Assembly (NCBI RefSeq): GCF_034424645.1
Contig: NZ_CP139969.1
Span: forward strand, 1,054,001 to 1,118,000
DNA length: 64,000 nucleotides
Source of the DNA: Bordetella avium
Lineage (GTDB): Bacteria; Pseudomonadota; Gammaproteobacteria; Burkholderiales; Burkholderiaceae_B
Direction of reading: 5' to 3'
Of this stretch, positions 10,049 through 18,030 are shown piece by piece (position 1 is the stretch's first letter; the number at the start of each line of letters is the position of its first letter). Both the position numbers and the translations under genes were made by a program. The notes below the pieces were generated by a model that saw only the letters and a list, made by a program, of their open reading frames with translations, did no database searches and was not told the DNA's origin.

Positions 10049-10557
10049 AATGAAAGTCCTCCGGGCGCTTGCTGATCGTGCTCGATCAGCAAGCGCTTGA
10101 GCAGGCTGGCGAGTTGACGGCGTTCGGCGGGGTTGAGCGGCGCCAGCGTGTGATTCAGTTCGGCGAGATAGTCAGCCATCACCTGCTGCAGCGTGTGCTG
10201 GCCGAGATCGGTCAGCGAGACGATGACCCCGCGGCGGTCGTTCGGGTTGGGGCTGCGTTCGACGAAGCCGGCGGCTTCCAGGCGGTCCAGGCGATGGGTC
10301 ATGGCGCCGGACGAAAGAAGCAGGGCGCAGATCAATTGCTGCGGACACAAGGCATAAGGCGGGCCGGACCGGGCCAGTGTGGCGAGCAGGTCGAATTCGC
10401 CTTGGTGCAGGCCGTGCGCGCGAAAGGCGCGTTCGGCGTTACGCGTGGCGAGCACATTCACGCGGAAGAGGCGGGCGCAGACCGCCATGGGAGAAACGTC
10501 CAGGTCAGGACGTTCGTCGGCCCATTGGGAGAGAACGAAATCGACGTGGTCTTTCAT
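10045..10557 (-). CDS. MarR family transcriptional regulator
   Basis: This 170-residue winged-helix repressor has the recognition-helix region QLICALLLSSGAMTHRLDRL (residues about 90-110) followed by the wing with the MarR signature ERSPNPNDRRGVIVSLT. The start is ATG 10557. Its stop overlaps the TTG start of the MFS gene, so regulator and exporter form one transcript. Six bases upstream of the start begins a palindrome (10563-10597), which fits autorepression. The ligand is unknown. Confidence 0.9.
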   Translation of the reverse strand: MKDHVDFVLSQWADERPDLDVSPMAVCARLFRVNVLATRNAERAFRAHGLHQGEFDLLATLARSGPPYALCPQQLICALLLSSGAMTHRLDRLEAAGFVERSPNPNDRRGVIVSLTDLGQHTLQQVMADYLAELNHTLAPLNPAERRQLASLLKRLLIEHDQQAPGGLSF

Positions 10558-10562
10558 GGATT

Positions 10563-10597
10563 TTATCTTGATCTAAAGTATCTTTATATCAAGATAA
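10563..10597. promoter_or_regulatory. Inverted repeat, probable MarR operator
   Basis: TTATCTTGAT at 10563-10572 and ATCAAGATAA at 10588-10597 are perfect ten-base inverted repeats separated by 15 bases. An extra half-site, TATCTT at 10579-10584, lies between them and forms a second, tighter pseudo-palindrome with the right arm. The site sits directly before the MarR start codon. That it binds this MarR protein is inferred from position and symmetry. Confidence 0.65.
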
Positions 10598-10632
10598 ATA
10601 TGGGCCATGCAAATCGCGTGGTTGCGCCAGCC

Positions 10633-10663
10633 AAAAAAAGAGCCCGCCATTTGGCGGGCTCTT
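10633..10663 (-). terminator. Rho-independent terminator of the histone-like gene
   Basis: AGAGCCCGCC and GGCGGGCTCT form a ten-base-pair stem around an ATTT loop. On the minus strand the stem is followed by seven U residues. It lies 25 bases past the stop of the HU-like gene. Confidence 0.9.
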
Positions 10664-10687
10664 CCCGGTTTGACCGCAAGACGCCGT

Positions 10688-11164
10688 TTATTGAGCGGCG
10701 TCTTTCAGCTTCTTGAGCGGGCGGACCTTGACCTTTACCGAAGCGGGCTTGGCCGGGAACCAGCGCTCTTCGCCAGTGAACGGATCTTTGCCGAAACGCT
10801 TGGCTTTGGCGGGAACCTTTTGCACGGAAACCTTGAACAGGCCGGCAAGCGTGAATTCGCCAGCGCCCTTCTTGTCGACCGAGCCCAGCACGGCGGATTC
10901 CAGACCGGCCAGAACCGTCTTGACCGTCTTTGCCTCAACGCCCGTGTTCTCAACCAGGTGAGCAACCAGCTGCGACTTGTTCAGCGCTTCCTTGATCGGG
11001 CGCACGACAGCGGTGGCGGCAGTCTTTTTCACGGCCGGCTTGGTGGCGACAGCCTTCTTGGCGGGGGCAGCTTTCTTGGCAGGGGCTTTCGCGGGTGCCT
11101 TAGCCGGTGCCTTGACGGCAGTTTTGGTGACTTTCTTGGCAGGAGTTTTTGCTTTGGTAGCCAT
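10688..11164 (-). CDS. Histone-like HU family protein with Ala/Lys-rich H1-type tail
   Basis: This 158-residue protein has two parts. Residues 1 to about 55 are a low-complexity Ala/Lys/Pro tail with repeated KAPAK and PAKKA units, like the tail of eukaryotic histone H1. From NKSQLVAHLVENTG onward there is an HU/IHF-like DNA-binding domain containing GKDPFTGEERWFPAKPASVKVK. Fusions of this type occur in Bordetella, Ralstonia and Burkholderia as nucleoid proteins; the tail should contact the phosphate backbone without sequence preference. I use ATG 11164 rather than TTG 11170. It is monocistronic with its own terminator. Confidence 0.9.
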   Translation of the reverse strand: MATKAKTPAKKVTKTAVKAPAKAPAKAPAKKAAPAKKAVATKPAVKKTAATAVVRPIKEALNKSQLVAHLVENTGVEAKTVKTVLAGLESAVLGSVDKKGAGEFTLAGLFKVSVQKVPAKAKRFGKDPFTGEERWFPAKPASVKVKVRPLKKLKDAAQ

Positions 11165-11407
11165 GGTCAAAATCCGTATGTTGGTAATGAGCGGCGCTTG
11201 CGACGGATGTCCGGCACCACGCGCCCGATGATAGCGGAAACTTGAGCTGGTGCAGCGTTTTTTTGGGGCGAATAATGCTTGCCAGATGTTGTTTTCGCGA
11301 GAAACCTCAAGTCAGACATCATGAGAGTCCTTGTTTACAGGGCTTTTGCGATGCGTCAGCGCATTGCGTTACGCTAAGCGCCTTGATGCGTGGTCGGGAG
11401 AGAGCGT

Positions 11408-13180
11408 GTGAGCGGATGGAAAGGAGGCTGGGTGCGGGACATCACGCCCGCAGTCGTGCGAGGCGATGCGATGGCCGGTCTGCTTGGCGCCTTGCTGGTG
11501 CTGCCGCAGGGCATGGCCTTCGCGCTTCTGGCTGGATTGCCGCCGCAATACGGTCTTTACACCGCCATCGTGCCTTGTGTGATTGCAGGCTTGTTTGGTT
11601 CCAGCCGGCATGTCTTGTCGGGTCCCACAAACGCCAACTCGCTCGCTTTATTTGCGGTGCTTGCGCCGATGGCGGTGCCGGGTTCACCAGGCTATATCGA
11701 GTTGGCGCTCGCCGTCACGGTGATGGTCGGTCTTTTGCAATTGGCCGTGAGTTTGCTGCGTCTGGGCGGCTTGGCCAATTTCATTTCGCCGGCGGCCTTG
11801 TTCGGTTTCACCAGCGGCGCGGCGATATTGATCGCACTGCATGCCGTGAAAGACGCTTTTGGCATCGCTGGCGGGCATGGTCTGGCGGAAACGTTTAGCG
11901 CCTTGTTCGCAGGGCAGGTCAGCATTGGCGCTGTCGTCGTCACCCTGGTCACGATGACCTGCGCGCTTGCAGTGCGCCGCTGGGACCGGCGGCGACCGCA
12001 TATGTTGGCCGGCCTGATCGCCGGAACGGCCGCCGGGTGGTTGGCGCAGCGCTATGGTTTCGATGTGACCGCTCTGGGGCCGATCGCCCGGCCGCTGCCG
12101 CCCCTGCACGTTCCCGATGTGGATTGGCAGCGCCTGCCGGATATGCTGGGTGTGGCGGTGCCGCTGACTATCGTCGCGTTGGCGCAATCGATCTCGATTG
12201 CCAAGGCGGTTGCGCAACGCTCTGGGCAAACTATCGATCCGAATCGCGAGTTTTTCGGGCAGGGCTTGTCCAATGTGGTGGGAGGCTTTTTCTCCTGTTA
12301 TCTGTCTTGCGGCTCATTGAACCGTTCAATGCCGAATTACGAGGCCGGCGCGCGTACGCCTTTGGCTGCCGTGTTCTCGGCATTGATCCTGGTGGCGCTG
12401 GTGTTTCTCAGTGCCCCCTTGCTCGCCCATATTCCTTATGCCGCGATTGCCGGGCTGCTGATTCTGGTGGCCTGGACACTGCTGGATGTTGCTCGCTGGC
12501 GTTGGTTGGCCCGCGTGAACCGCAACGAAGCGGCAATCGCTGCCGCCACCTTGGCCGCGACGCTGTTCATTCGCATGGAGGTCGCCATTTTGTTGGGCGC
12601 CCTGCTATCTGTGACGGCCTATCTTTATCGCACGTCGCGCCCGGCGATGCGCGTGATGGGTATTGATGCCAACGATCCCGCACGCCATTTCATCGTGCGC
12701 GAAGGAAACGCCTCCGCCTTGCCGGAGTGTCCCCAGCTCTGCCTGTTGCGTATGGAGGGATCGGTGTACTTTGGTGCGGCAGCTTATGTTGAAGACCGCT
12801 TGGCCGATCTGCGTGCCAGCGGTCAACACCATCTACTGGTCATGACCAAGAGCATGAATTTTATTGATCAGGCCGGGGCCCAGGTTTGGGAGGATGAACT
12901 TAAGCGTCGTCGTGCGATGGGGGGCGATTTGTATTTTCATCGTCCTCGCCCCGAGGTCATTGCCACCTGGCAGCGCACGGGCTTTCTCCAACGCTTGGGC
13001 GAGGATCATGTTTTTCCCGACAAGACGACGGCCATCGCCAGTATTTATCGCCGACTTGATCCTGAGGTATGCAAGACCTGTCGGGCACGCTGTTTTCTCG
13101 AGTGCTCCGATGTTCAGTCTGGCCAGATCGGCAAAGCGGCGCCGCCCGTCATCGAGGGTGAGACGCCGAAGCGGGCCTGA
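11408..13180 (+). CDS. SulP family inorganic anion transporter with STAS domain
   Basis: This is a SulP/SLC26-type permease of about 590 residues. The N-terminal two thirds hold the membrane domain, with the family hallmark GALLVLPQGMAFALLAGLPP followed by YGLYTAIVP. A cytoplasmic STAS domain covers the last 150 residues (LCLLRMEGSVYFGAAAYVED; NFIDQAG). Substrates in the family are sulfate, bicarbonate or dicarboxylates; none can be chosen here. After the STAS domain comes a short tail with four clustered cysteines (CKTCRARCFLEC), which is unusual. I prefer the GTG at 11408, preceded by GGGAGAGAG, over the GTG at 11390. The 3-prime 67 bases overlap the oppositely oriented gene at 13114-14358. 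Confidence 0.88.
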   Translation: MSGWKGGWVRDITPAVVRGDAMAGLLGALLVLPQGMAFALLAGLPPQYGLYTAIVPCVIAGLFGSSRHVLSGPTNANSLALFAVLAPMAVPGSPGYIELALAVTVMVGLLQLAVSLLRLGGLANFISPAALFGFTSGAAILIALHAVKDAFGIAGGHGLAETFSALFAGQVSIGAVVVTLVTMTCALAVRRWDRRRPHMLAGLIAGTAAGWLAQRYGFDVTALGPIARPLPPLHVPDVDWQRLPDMLGVAVPLTIVALAQSISIAKAVAQRSGQTIDPNREFFGQGLSNVVGGFFSCYLSCGSLNRSMPNYEAGARTPLAAVFSALILVALVFLSAPLLAHIPYAAIAGLLILVAWTLLDVARWRWLARVNRNEAAIAAATLAATLFIRMEVAILLGALLSVTAYLYRTSRPAMRVMGIDANDPARHFIVREGNASALPECPQLCLLRMEGSVYFGAAAYVEDRLADLRASGQHHLLVMTKSMNFIDQAGAQVWEDELKRRRAMGGDLYFHRPRPEVIATWQRTGFLQRLGEDHVFPDKTTAIASIYRRLDPEVCKTCRARCFLECSDVQSGQIGKAAPPVIEGETPKRA

Positions 13181-14358
13181 TCGGCCGCCGCTCCTGTCAG
13201 ATCGGAAACCGTTTTCGGCGCAACGGGTGGTGCATGTCCGGCGGCGGTATGTTCCTCCACGGGCGGCCTGGCAGGCTCGCGCATGCGGCGCGCCAGGGTA
13301 TCGGGCAGTTGTAGCCTGACACCGTCGATAAATTGCAGTTGTTCCGGCTCCCCGTTGTCGCCGGTCACCGCCAGGTGCAGACCGAGGGTGGCTTGATGGT
13401 CGATCTTGCGGTACTGAATAGGGCCAGCCGGGGTGTCGAGTTTGAGGCCCTCCAGCGCTTCAATGAGCTTTTCGGCATCGGTGGATTGCGCGGCCCGCAG
13501 CGCTTCGGCCAGGCTATGCAAGGCGATATAGCCTTGGAGTGCCCGTTTGGTGGGCGTCTGGCCTTGTGCAGCCTGGTAGGCGGCGCTAAAGGCTGCCTGG
13601 CTTTCCGGCAGCCTGTGGCTGTAGGTAGCGCTTATCCAGCCAGGGGGGGAGTCTGCGGGCAGGTCTTCGCCGTGCAGTATGACGACAGCCGGTAGGGGCG
13701 CTTTCGCCAGCAGATGAAGGAATTGCGCCAAATCCTGGCCCCGCAAAGCGACCATCAGGGCTTGGGGGCGGCTTTCGGCAAGCGTCTGCATCAGCTGAGG
13801 GTTGATGCCCGATGGTTCAACGGGCAGTCTGCTCACGACTTCGGTCTTGGATTGGAATGCCGTCATCATCGCGCCGAAGGTGGCCGCGGCTTCTTCGCCT
13901 GGAAGGGTTGTCGGGTAGACGATGGCCCAGCGTTTTTGGCGCAGGCCGAGCGCGCGCGGCGCCAGTGCGGCGACGCGCATGCGCGTGGAGGGTGGCAGGC
14001 GGAAGGTGTAGGGGTTGCCCTCCTGCCAGACCAGGCGGTCGCTGCTGGCGGCGGCGGCGAGATAGGGCAGGCGCCAGGCGGCGGCTTGCCGGGCGTGCGC
14101 GAGGGCCTGTGCGGAGCCTGCGCCGTCAAATAGCGCCACCGCATCGCCGGGTCCGCTGTTCGGGTCCAGAGGTTTTACCGTAAGCGGCCGTCCCATGACG
14201 CCGCCAGCGCGGTTGATGTCATCGAGCGCCAGACGCCAGCCGGCCTGAAAACCGGCGTCCGGTCCATCGTCAGGGAGTTCTCCCACAAGAATGGGTGCAG
14301 CATTGTCGGCACGGGCGAGCGTCGACAGCAAGAGGCAGAGCAGCAAGAGTAAGCGCAT
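13114..14358 (-). CDS. Periplasmic-binding-protein-like protein (branched-chain amino acid receptor fold)
   Basis: The protein has 414 residues from ATG 14358. A Leu-rich signal peptide (MRLLLLLCLLLSTLARA) precedes a type I periplasmic binding fold of the Leu/Ile/Val receptor class: ILVGELPDDGPDAGFQAGW, then LALDDINRAGGVMGRPL. The last 60 residues are a Pro/Ala-rich extension beyond the fold. No ABC permease or ATPase lies beside it, so it is an orphan receptor or has taken on another role. Its 3-prime end overlaps the SulP gene tail to tail by 67 bases. An upstream start at 14409 would destroy the signal peptide. Confidence 0.75.
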   Translation of the reverse strand: MRLLLLLCLLLSTLARADNAAPILVGELPDDGPDAGFQAGWRLALDDINRAGGVMGRPLTVKPLDPNSGPGDAVALFDGAGSAQALAHARQAAAWRLPYLAAAASSDRLVWQEGNPYTFRLPPSTRMRVAALAPRALGLRQKRWAIVYPTTLPGEEAAATFGAMMTAFQSKTEVVSRLPVEPSGINPQLMQTLAESRPQALMVALRGQDLAQFLHLLAKAPLPAVVILHGEDLPADSPPGWISATYSHRLPESQAAFSAAYQAAQGQTPTKRALQGYIALHSLAEALRAAQSTDAEKLIEALEGLKLDTPAGPIQYRKIDHQATLGLHLAVTGDNGEPEQLQFIDGVRLQLPDTLARRMREPARPPVEEHTAAGHAPPVAPKTVSDLTGAAADQARFGVSPSMTGGAALPIWPD

Positions 14359-14475
14359 AAGGGCAGGCGCGGAAAAGACAGGGGCGGCCCAGAGTGTAGT
14401 GGCCTGCATTGGGCAGCAGGGCTATGATCTGCCGGTAAATGCCGCCGTAATCCGGGGTTTGGGCGGCTAGGGTTG

Positions 14476-14516
14476 CAAAAAACAAAACCCTCCGGCACCT
14501 GGATGCGGGAGGGTTT
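14476..14516 (-). terminator. Rho-independent terminator after rpmB-rpmG
   Basis: AAACCCTCC at 14485-14493 pairs with GGAGGGTTT at 14508-14516. On the minus strand the stem is followed by TGTTTTTT. It lies about 45 bases past the rpmG stop. Confidence 0.85.
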
Positions 14517-14561
14517 GCAGGGCAATCCGCGCTCAGGGCGGCGGACTGGCGCCAAGCTGCA

Positions 14562-14729
14562 TTACTTCAGCTTGGTTTCCTTGTAGTCGACGTGCTTGCG
14601 AGCGACCGGATCAAATTTCTTGATCAGCATCTTCTCGGGCATGTTGCGCTTGTTCTTGGTGGTCGTGTAGAAATGGCCCGTGCCGGCGGTCGACTCGAGC
14701 TTGATCTTTTCGCGGATACCTTTGGCCAT
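14562..14729 (-). CDS. rpmG: 50S ribosomal protein L33
   Basis: This 55-residue protein begins [18 protein letters not shown], contains [15 protein letters not shown] and ends [10 protein letters not shown], the hallmarks of the Cys-less form of L33. The start ATG at 14729 has AGGAGCCC just upstream, and the stop is TAA at 14562. It follows rpmB, the standard rpmB-rpmG pair, and is followed by a clear terminator. Confidence 0.96.
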   Translation of the reverse strand: MAKGIREKIKLESTAGTGHFYTTTKNKRNMPEKMLIKKFDPVARKHVDYKETKLK

Positions 14730-14806
14730 GTCGGGCTCCTAGTATGAATTTGCGGTTCGTGGCGCGATAGGGCGCACGGATGAAGGCGTGGGGGTCGGCG
14801 AGTCGT

Positions 14807-15043
14807 TTAGACTGCTTCGCCGCGAGCGCGCAGGTCGGCCAGCACGGCGTCGATGCCGTTCTTGTCGATCGTGCGGATGGCCTTGGCCGTCACGCGCAGA
14901 CGAACCCAGCGGTTTTCGCTCTCAACCCAGAAACGGCGCGACTGCAGGTTGGGCAGGAAGCGACGCTTGGTCTTGTTGTTGGCGTGCGAAACGTTGTTGC
15001 CCACCATCGGGCCTTTGCCGGTTACTTGGCAAACACGTGCCAT
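14807..15043 (-). CDS. rpmB: 50S ribosomal protein L28
   Basis: This 78-residue ribosomal protein begins [20 protein letters not shown], followed by [18 protein letters not shown], both diagnostic for L28. The start ATG 15043 has AAGAGGTGC upstream. It is the first gene of the rpmB-rpmG pair, and 77 bases separate it from rpmG. Confidence 0.97.
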   Translation of the reverse strand: MARVCQVTGKGPMVGNNVSHANNKTKRRFLPNLQSRRFWVESENRWVRLRVTAKAIRTIDKNGIDAVLADLRARGEAV

Positions 15044-15344
15044 GATGCACCTCTTTGTTTATTCGCCGGGGATGTCGCTTGGCCGAGGCAGCAGGGATAT
15101 TCGCACCGGCATTTGCCAGTCACCCATTGCCTGGATGAGAGCCGCCGCACTGAGGGTTGCACATTTGCATGCGTCTTGGCATGTAACCGCGCTGGCCAAT
15201 GCGACTGGCCCGTGCTTATACCCGCTTAGCATCTGGCCGGTTAACGCCCTGGCAGAGTAAGTAATGTCGCAACTACAAAGCATAGTAGCCGCAAAACGGG
15301 ATGGATACTGAGTCAGCTACTATATGATGAAAATAAATAGCTCG
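15044..15344 (-). other. Leader/intergenic region upstream of rpmB
   Basis: About 300 bases without a convincing gene. A minus-strand frame at 15059-15283 exists but has no recognisable domain and no ribosome binding site that I can see. If the promoter at 15319-15348 is used, most of the region is an untranslated leader of about 265 bases before rpmB. Confidence 0.5.
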
Positions 15345-15348
15345 TCAA
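15319..15348 (-). promoter_or_regulatory. Candidate sigma-70 promoter for rpmB-rpmG
   Basis: On the minus strand TTGACG (15348-15343) and TATAGT (15324-15319) are separated by 18 bases. The -35 box overlaps the TGA stop codon of the upstream Bcr-type gene. Transcription would begin near 15310. Confidence 0.5.
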
Positions 15349-16565
15349 GTGCCGTGCCGGGCCACGCGTCCGGCCACCCAGGAGAGGCAGGCGCAGGCGG
15401 CGAGCACCGTGGTCAGGGGCAAGGCGCTTTGCATCTGCCAGATACTGATCAGCAGGCCCGCCAGCGCGCCACAAGACAATTGCAGCGTGCCCAGCATGGC
15501 GGACGCGGCGCCTAGGCGTCGCCCCTGTTCGGAAAGCGCCAGCGCGGCAGAGTTAGGGTTCACGAAACCCTGGCTGAACATATAGCCGATCAGACAGGCC
15601 ATTAAAAGCGGCAAGCTCATGAGGCCGCCCAGGGTGAACGCGACCGCAGCCAGGCTGGCCAGTGCCAGGGCGTTCTGCGCGCGGCGTTGCAAGGTGGGGG
15701 GAGCAAGCCGGCGCAAAAGGCGCGCGCTGACCTGGGAGCCAATAATGAGAGCGGCCGCATTCGCGCCGAACAGCAGGCCGTAATACTGCGGCGGCACGCC
15801 ATACAATTCGATGAATATCTGTGGCGAGCCCACAATATAGGCGAACATTCCGGCCTGGCCCAGCCCGCCTGCCAGGCTGTGCGCAATAAATGAGCGGTGC
15901 GAGAGCAGGGCGGCGTAATTGCCCAGAATCGTGCCCCAGCGCAGTGGTATTGCGCGTTCGGCGGGCAGGGATTCTTTCATGATGCCGATGACACTGATCA
16001 GCATGGCCGCGCCCGCCAGGGCCATCAGCCAGAACAGGCTGCGCCAGCCCACGAACGCCAGTAATTGCCCGCCAGCCAAGGGCGCAAGAATAGGCGCAAG
16101 GCCCATGATCAGCATGAGCAAGGACATGGCCCGCGCAGCGTCCTGGGTATCGTAGTGGTCGCGGATCACGGCGCGCGGAATCACGACGCCAGCCGCACCG
16201 CCTAAAGCCTGGATCACACGCCAACCTGTCAGGGCTTCGATATTTCCCGCGAGTGCACAAGCTACTGAAGCCAAGATGTAAAGCGCGAGCCCTACCATCA
16301 TGGGCAGTTTGCGTCCGAAACGATCTGCAAGCGGGCCATACACGATCTGCGCCATGGCCATGCCTATGAGATAGGCAGCCAGCGTGCGCTCGACATCGCC
16401 GCGCGGCACCTCCATGCTCTGGGCGATCGTGGGAAACGCCGGCAGATACATATCGATGGAGAACGGTCCGATTGCAGTCAGGGCGCCCATCAGGATCAGC
16501 CAGCCGGGCATGCCCCCGTCCAGGTTGTCGGAGCGTGGCGAGGGTGTTGACGGGGGTAGGGACAT
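15345..16565 (-). CDS. Bcr/CflA family multidrug efflux MFS transporter
   Basis: This 406-residue, twelve-helix exporter has the Bcr/CflA signature IGPFSIDMYLPAFPTIA in helix 1 and the MFS loop motif GPLADRFGRKLPMM. Helix 5 has the drug-antiporter pattern [18 protein letters not shown] place the start at ATG 16565 (MSLPPSTPS); starts further upstream add sequence without membrane character and overlap the region before cfa. Members export sulfonamides, bicyclomycin or chloramphenicol; the substrate here is unknown. It is divergent from cfa. Confidence 0.9.
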   Translation of the reverse strand: MSLPPSTPSPRSDNLDGGMPGWLILMGALTAIGPFSIDMYLPAFPTIAQSMEVPRGDVERTLAAYLIGMAMAQIVYGPLADRFGRKLPMMVGLALYILASVACALAGNIEALTGWRVIQALGGAAGVVIPRAVIRDHYDTQDAARAMSLLMLIMGLAPILAPLAGGQLLAFVGWRSLFWLMALAGAAMLISVIGIMKESLPAERAIPLRWGTILGNYAALLSHRSFIAHSLAGGLGQAGMFAYIVGSPQIFIELYGVPPQYYGLLFGANAAALIIGSQVSARLLRRLAPPTLQRRAQNALALASLAAVAFTLGGLMSLPLLMACLIGYMFSQGFVNPNSAALALSEQGRRLGAASAMLGTLQLSCGALAGLLISIWQMQSALPLTTVLAACACLSWVAGRVARHGT

Positions 16566-16722
16566 GTCGTGGAAAGCGCGGCGGCTGCGCATTCGGCATT
16601 TGCCGGTTTTTGTTGCAGAATGGGGGGCGGAGCCGGTGAATGTAGCACGCGCTGCCTTACGCACACATTGCAAGTGTTTTCCCATAACGTTGTCCTGTCG
16701 TTCATGTCCAGTGGAGAGGGAA

Positions 16723-17991
16723 TTGGTAAATCCTTTGCTTTCTGTAGTCGAACGCAAGCTCACCGCTCTGCCGGTGTCCGTGCAATTGCAAATGCCTGAT
16801 GGAACTGTTTTGGGGCCGCCTGATGCCAAGGTGCGCTTTACCGCTCGCGACAAGGGGGCGCTCGCTCACTTGGCCGAAGGGGCGGTTGGCGTATTGGGCC
16901 AGGATTATGTCGAGGGCCGTGTTGAAATTCAGGGCAGTATGCGAGATGTCATGGATGCCGCTGCTGCGCTGCTCCCGGGCTCTCCCGTCGAGGCAGCGCG
17001 TGGTGGTTGGCTGACCGACCTGATACGCAAAGTGACGTCGGTATGGCGGCACTCTGTCGAGCGCGACGCCAAACAGATCGAATTTCATTACGATCTTTCG
17101 GATGATTTTTATGCGCTGTGGCTAGACCCGCGCCGCGTCTACTCCTGCGCTTACTATCGCGAACCAGATATGACGCTGGCCCAGGCGCAAGAGGCCAAGC
17201 TGGACCTCATCTGCCGCAAGCTGCGTCTGCATGAGGGCGAGCGTTTTCTGGATGTTGGCGCCGGCTGGGGCGGCCTGCTTCTCTGGGCTGCCGAGAATTA
17301 CGGCGTGGATGCCACCGGCATTACGCTTTCACGTAACCAGCATGCCCATGTAAACCGTCTGATTGAAGCCAAAGGGCTATCTGGCCGGGTGCGCATGGAG
17401 TTGCTGGATTATCGCAAGCTCGACGTCAGCAAGCCCTACGACAAGATTGCTTCGGTGGGCATGTTCGAGCACGTGGGCCGTGCGCAACTGCCCGCCTATT
17501 TCACCAAATTGCGCAGCCTGGTCAAGCCGGGCGGCCTCATCATGAATCACGGCATTACTGCTGCGGGCGTTTATAACGCGGAGCTGGGCAGCGGTATGGG
17601 CGAATTCATCGAGAAATATATCTTTCCTGGCGGCGAGTTGACGCATATCAGCAGCGTCCTGGAAGCGGTCACGGCAGGGGGGCTAGAGGCTTGCGATGTC
17701 GAGAATCTGCGTCCGCATTATGCGCGCACCCTCTGGGCGTGGAGTGACGAACTCGAGGTGCGGCTGGACGAGGCGCGCCAGATACTCTCTGGCGAGCAGG
17801 GGGCCCGTTCCTTGCGCGCCTATCGGCTCTATCTCGCAGGTTGCGCGATGGCGTTCCAATATGGTTGGATCGCCTTGCACCAGGTGCTGGTGAGTACGCC
17901 CGCAAGCGGCGCGCCCAACGAGTTGGATTACCCGCCTGATCGCCAGTATCCGTGGCGGCGCGAATATATGTTCGAATCGCCCAAGGCCTGA
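16723..17991 (+). CDS. cfa: Cyclopropane-fatty-acyl-phospholipid synthase
   Basis: Cfa methylenates the double bond of unsaturated membrane lipids using S-adenosylmethionine, mainly in stationary phase or acid stress. The SAM-binding motif VGAGWGG, the preceding IEFHYDLSDDFYALWLD and RVYSCAYY, and the later GMFEHVG are typical of the family. The N-terminal SCP2-like part is present. The start is uncertain: TTG 16723 lies close behind GGAGAGGG, and a GTG at 16711 and a TTG at 16735 are alternatives. With TTG 16723 the protein has 422 residues, close to the usual length. Confidence 0.9.
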   Translation: MVNPLLSVVERKLTALPVSVQLQMPDGTVLGPPDAKVRFTARDKGALAHLAEGAVGVLGQDYVEGRVEIQGSMRDVMDAAAALLPGSPVEAARGGWLTDLIRKVTSVWRHSVERDAKQIEFHYDLSDDFYALWLDPRRVYSCAYYREPDMTLAQAQEAKLDLICRKLRLHEGERFLDVGAGWGGLLLWAAENYGVDATGITLSRNQHAHVNRLIEAKGLSGRVRMELLDYRKLDVSKPYDKIASVGMFEHVGRAQLPAYFTKLRSLVKPGGLIMNHGITAAGVYNAELGSGMGEFIEKYIFPGGELTHISSVLEAVTAGGLEACDVENLRPHYARTLWAWSDELEVRLDEARQILSGEQGARSLRAYRLYLAGCAMAFQYGWIALHQVLVSTPASGAPNELDYPPDRQYPWRREYMFESPKA

Positions 17992-18007
17992 CGCCGATAG
18001 TCCCCGA

Positions 18008-18030
18008 CGAACGCCGTTTACCGGTGTTCG
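18008..18030 (+). terminator. Possible hairpin after cfa
   Basis: CGAACGCCG and CGGTGTTCG pair (one G-U) across a TTTAC loop, 17 bases past the cfa stop. There is no U-run, so termination is uncertain. Confidence 0.35.

Noticed and set aside
15059-15283. 74-codon open frame on minus upstream of rpmB
   Set aside because: No domain and no start signal; it more likely lies in the rpmB leader.
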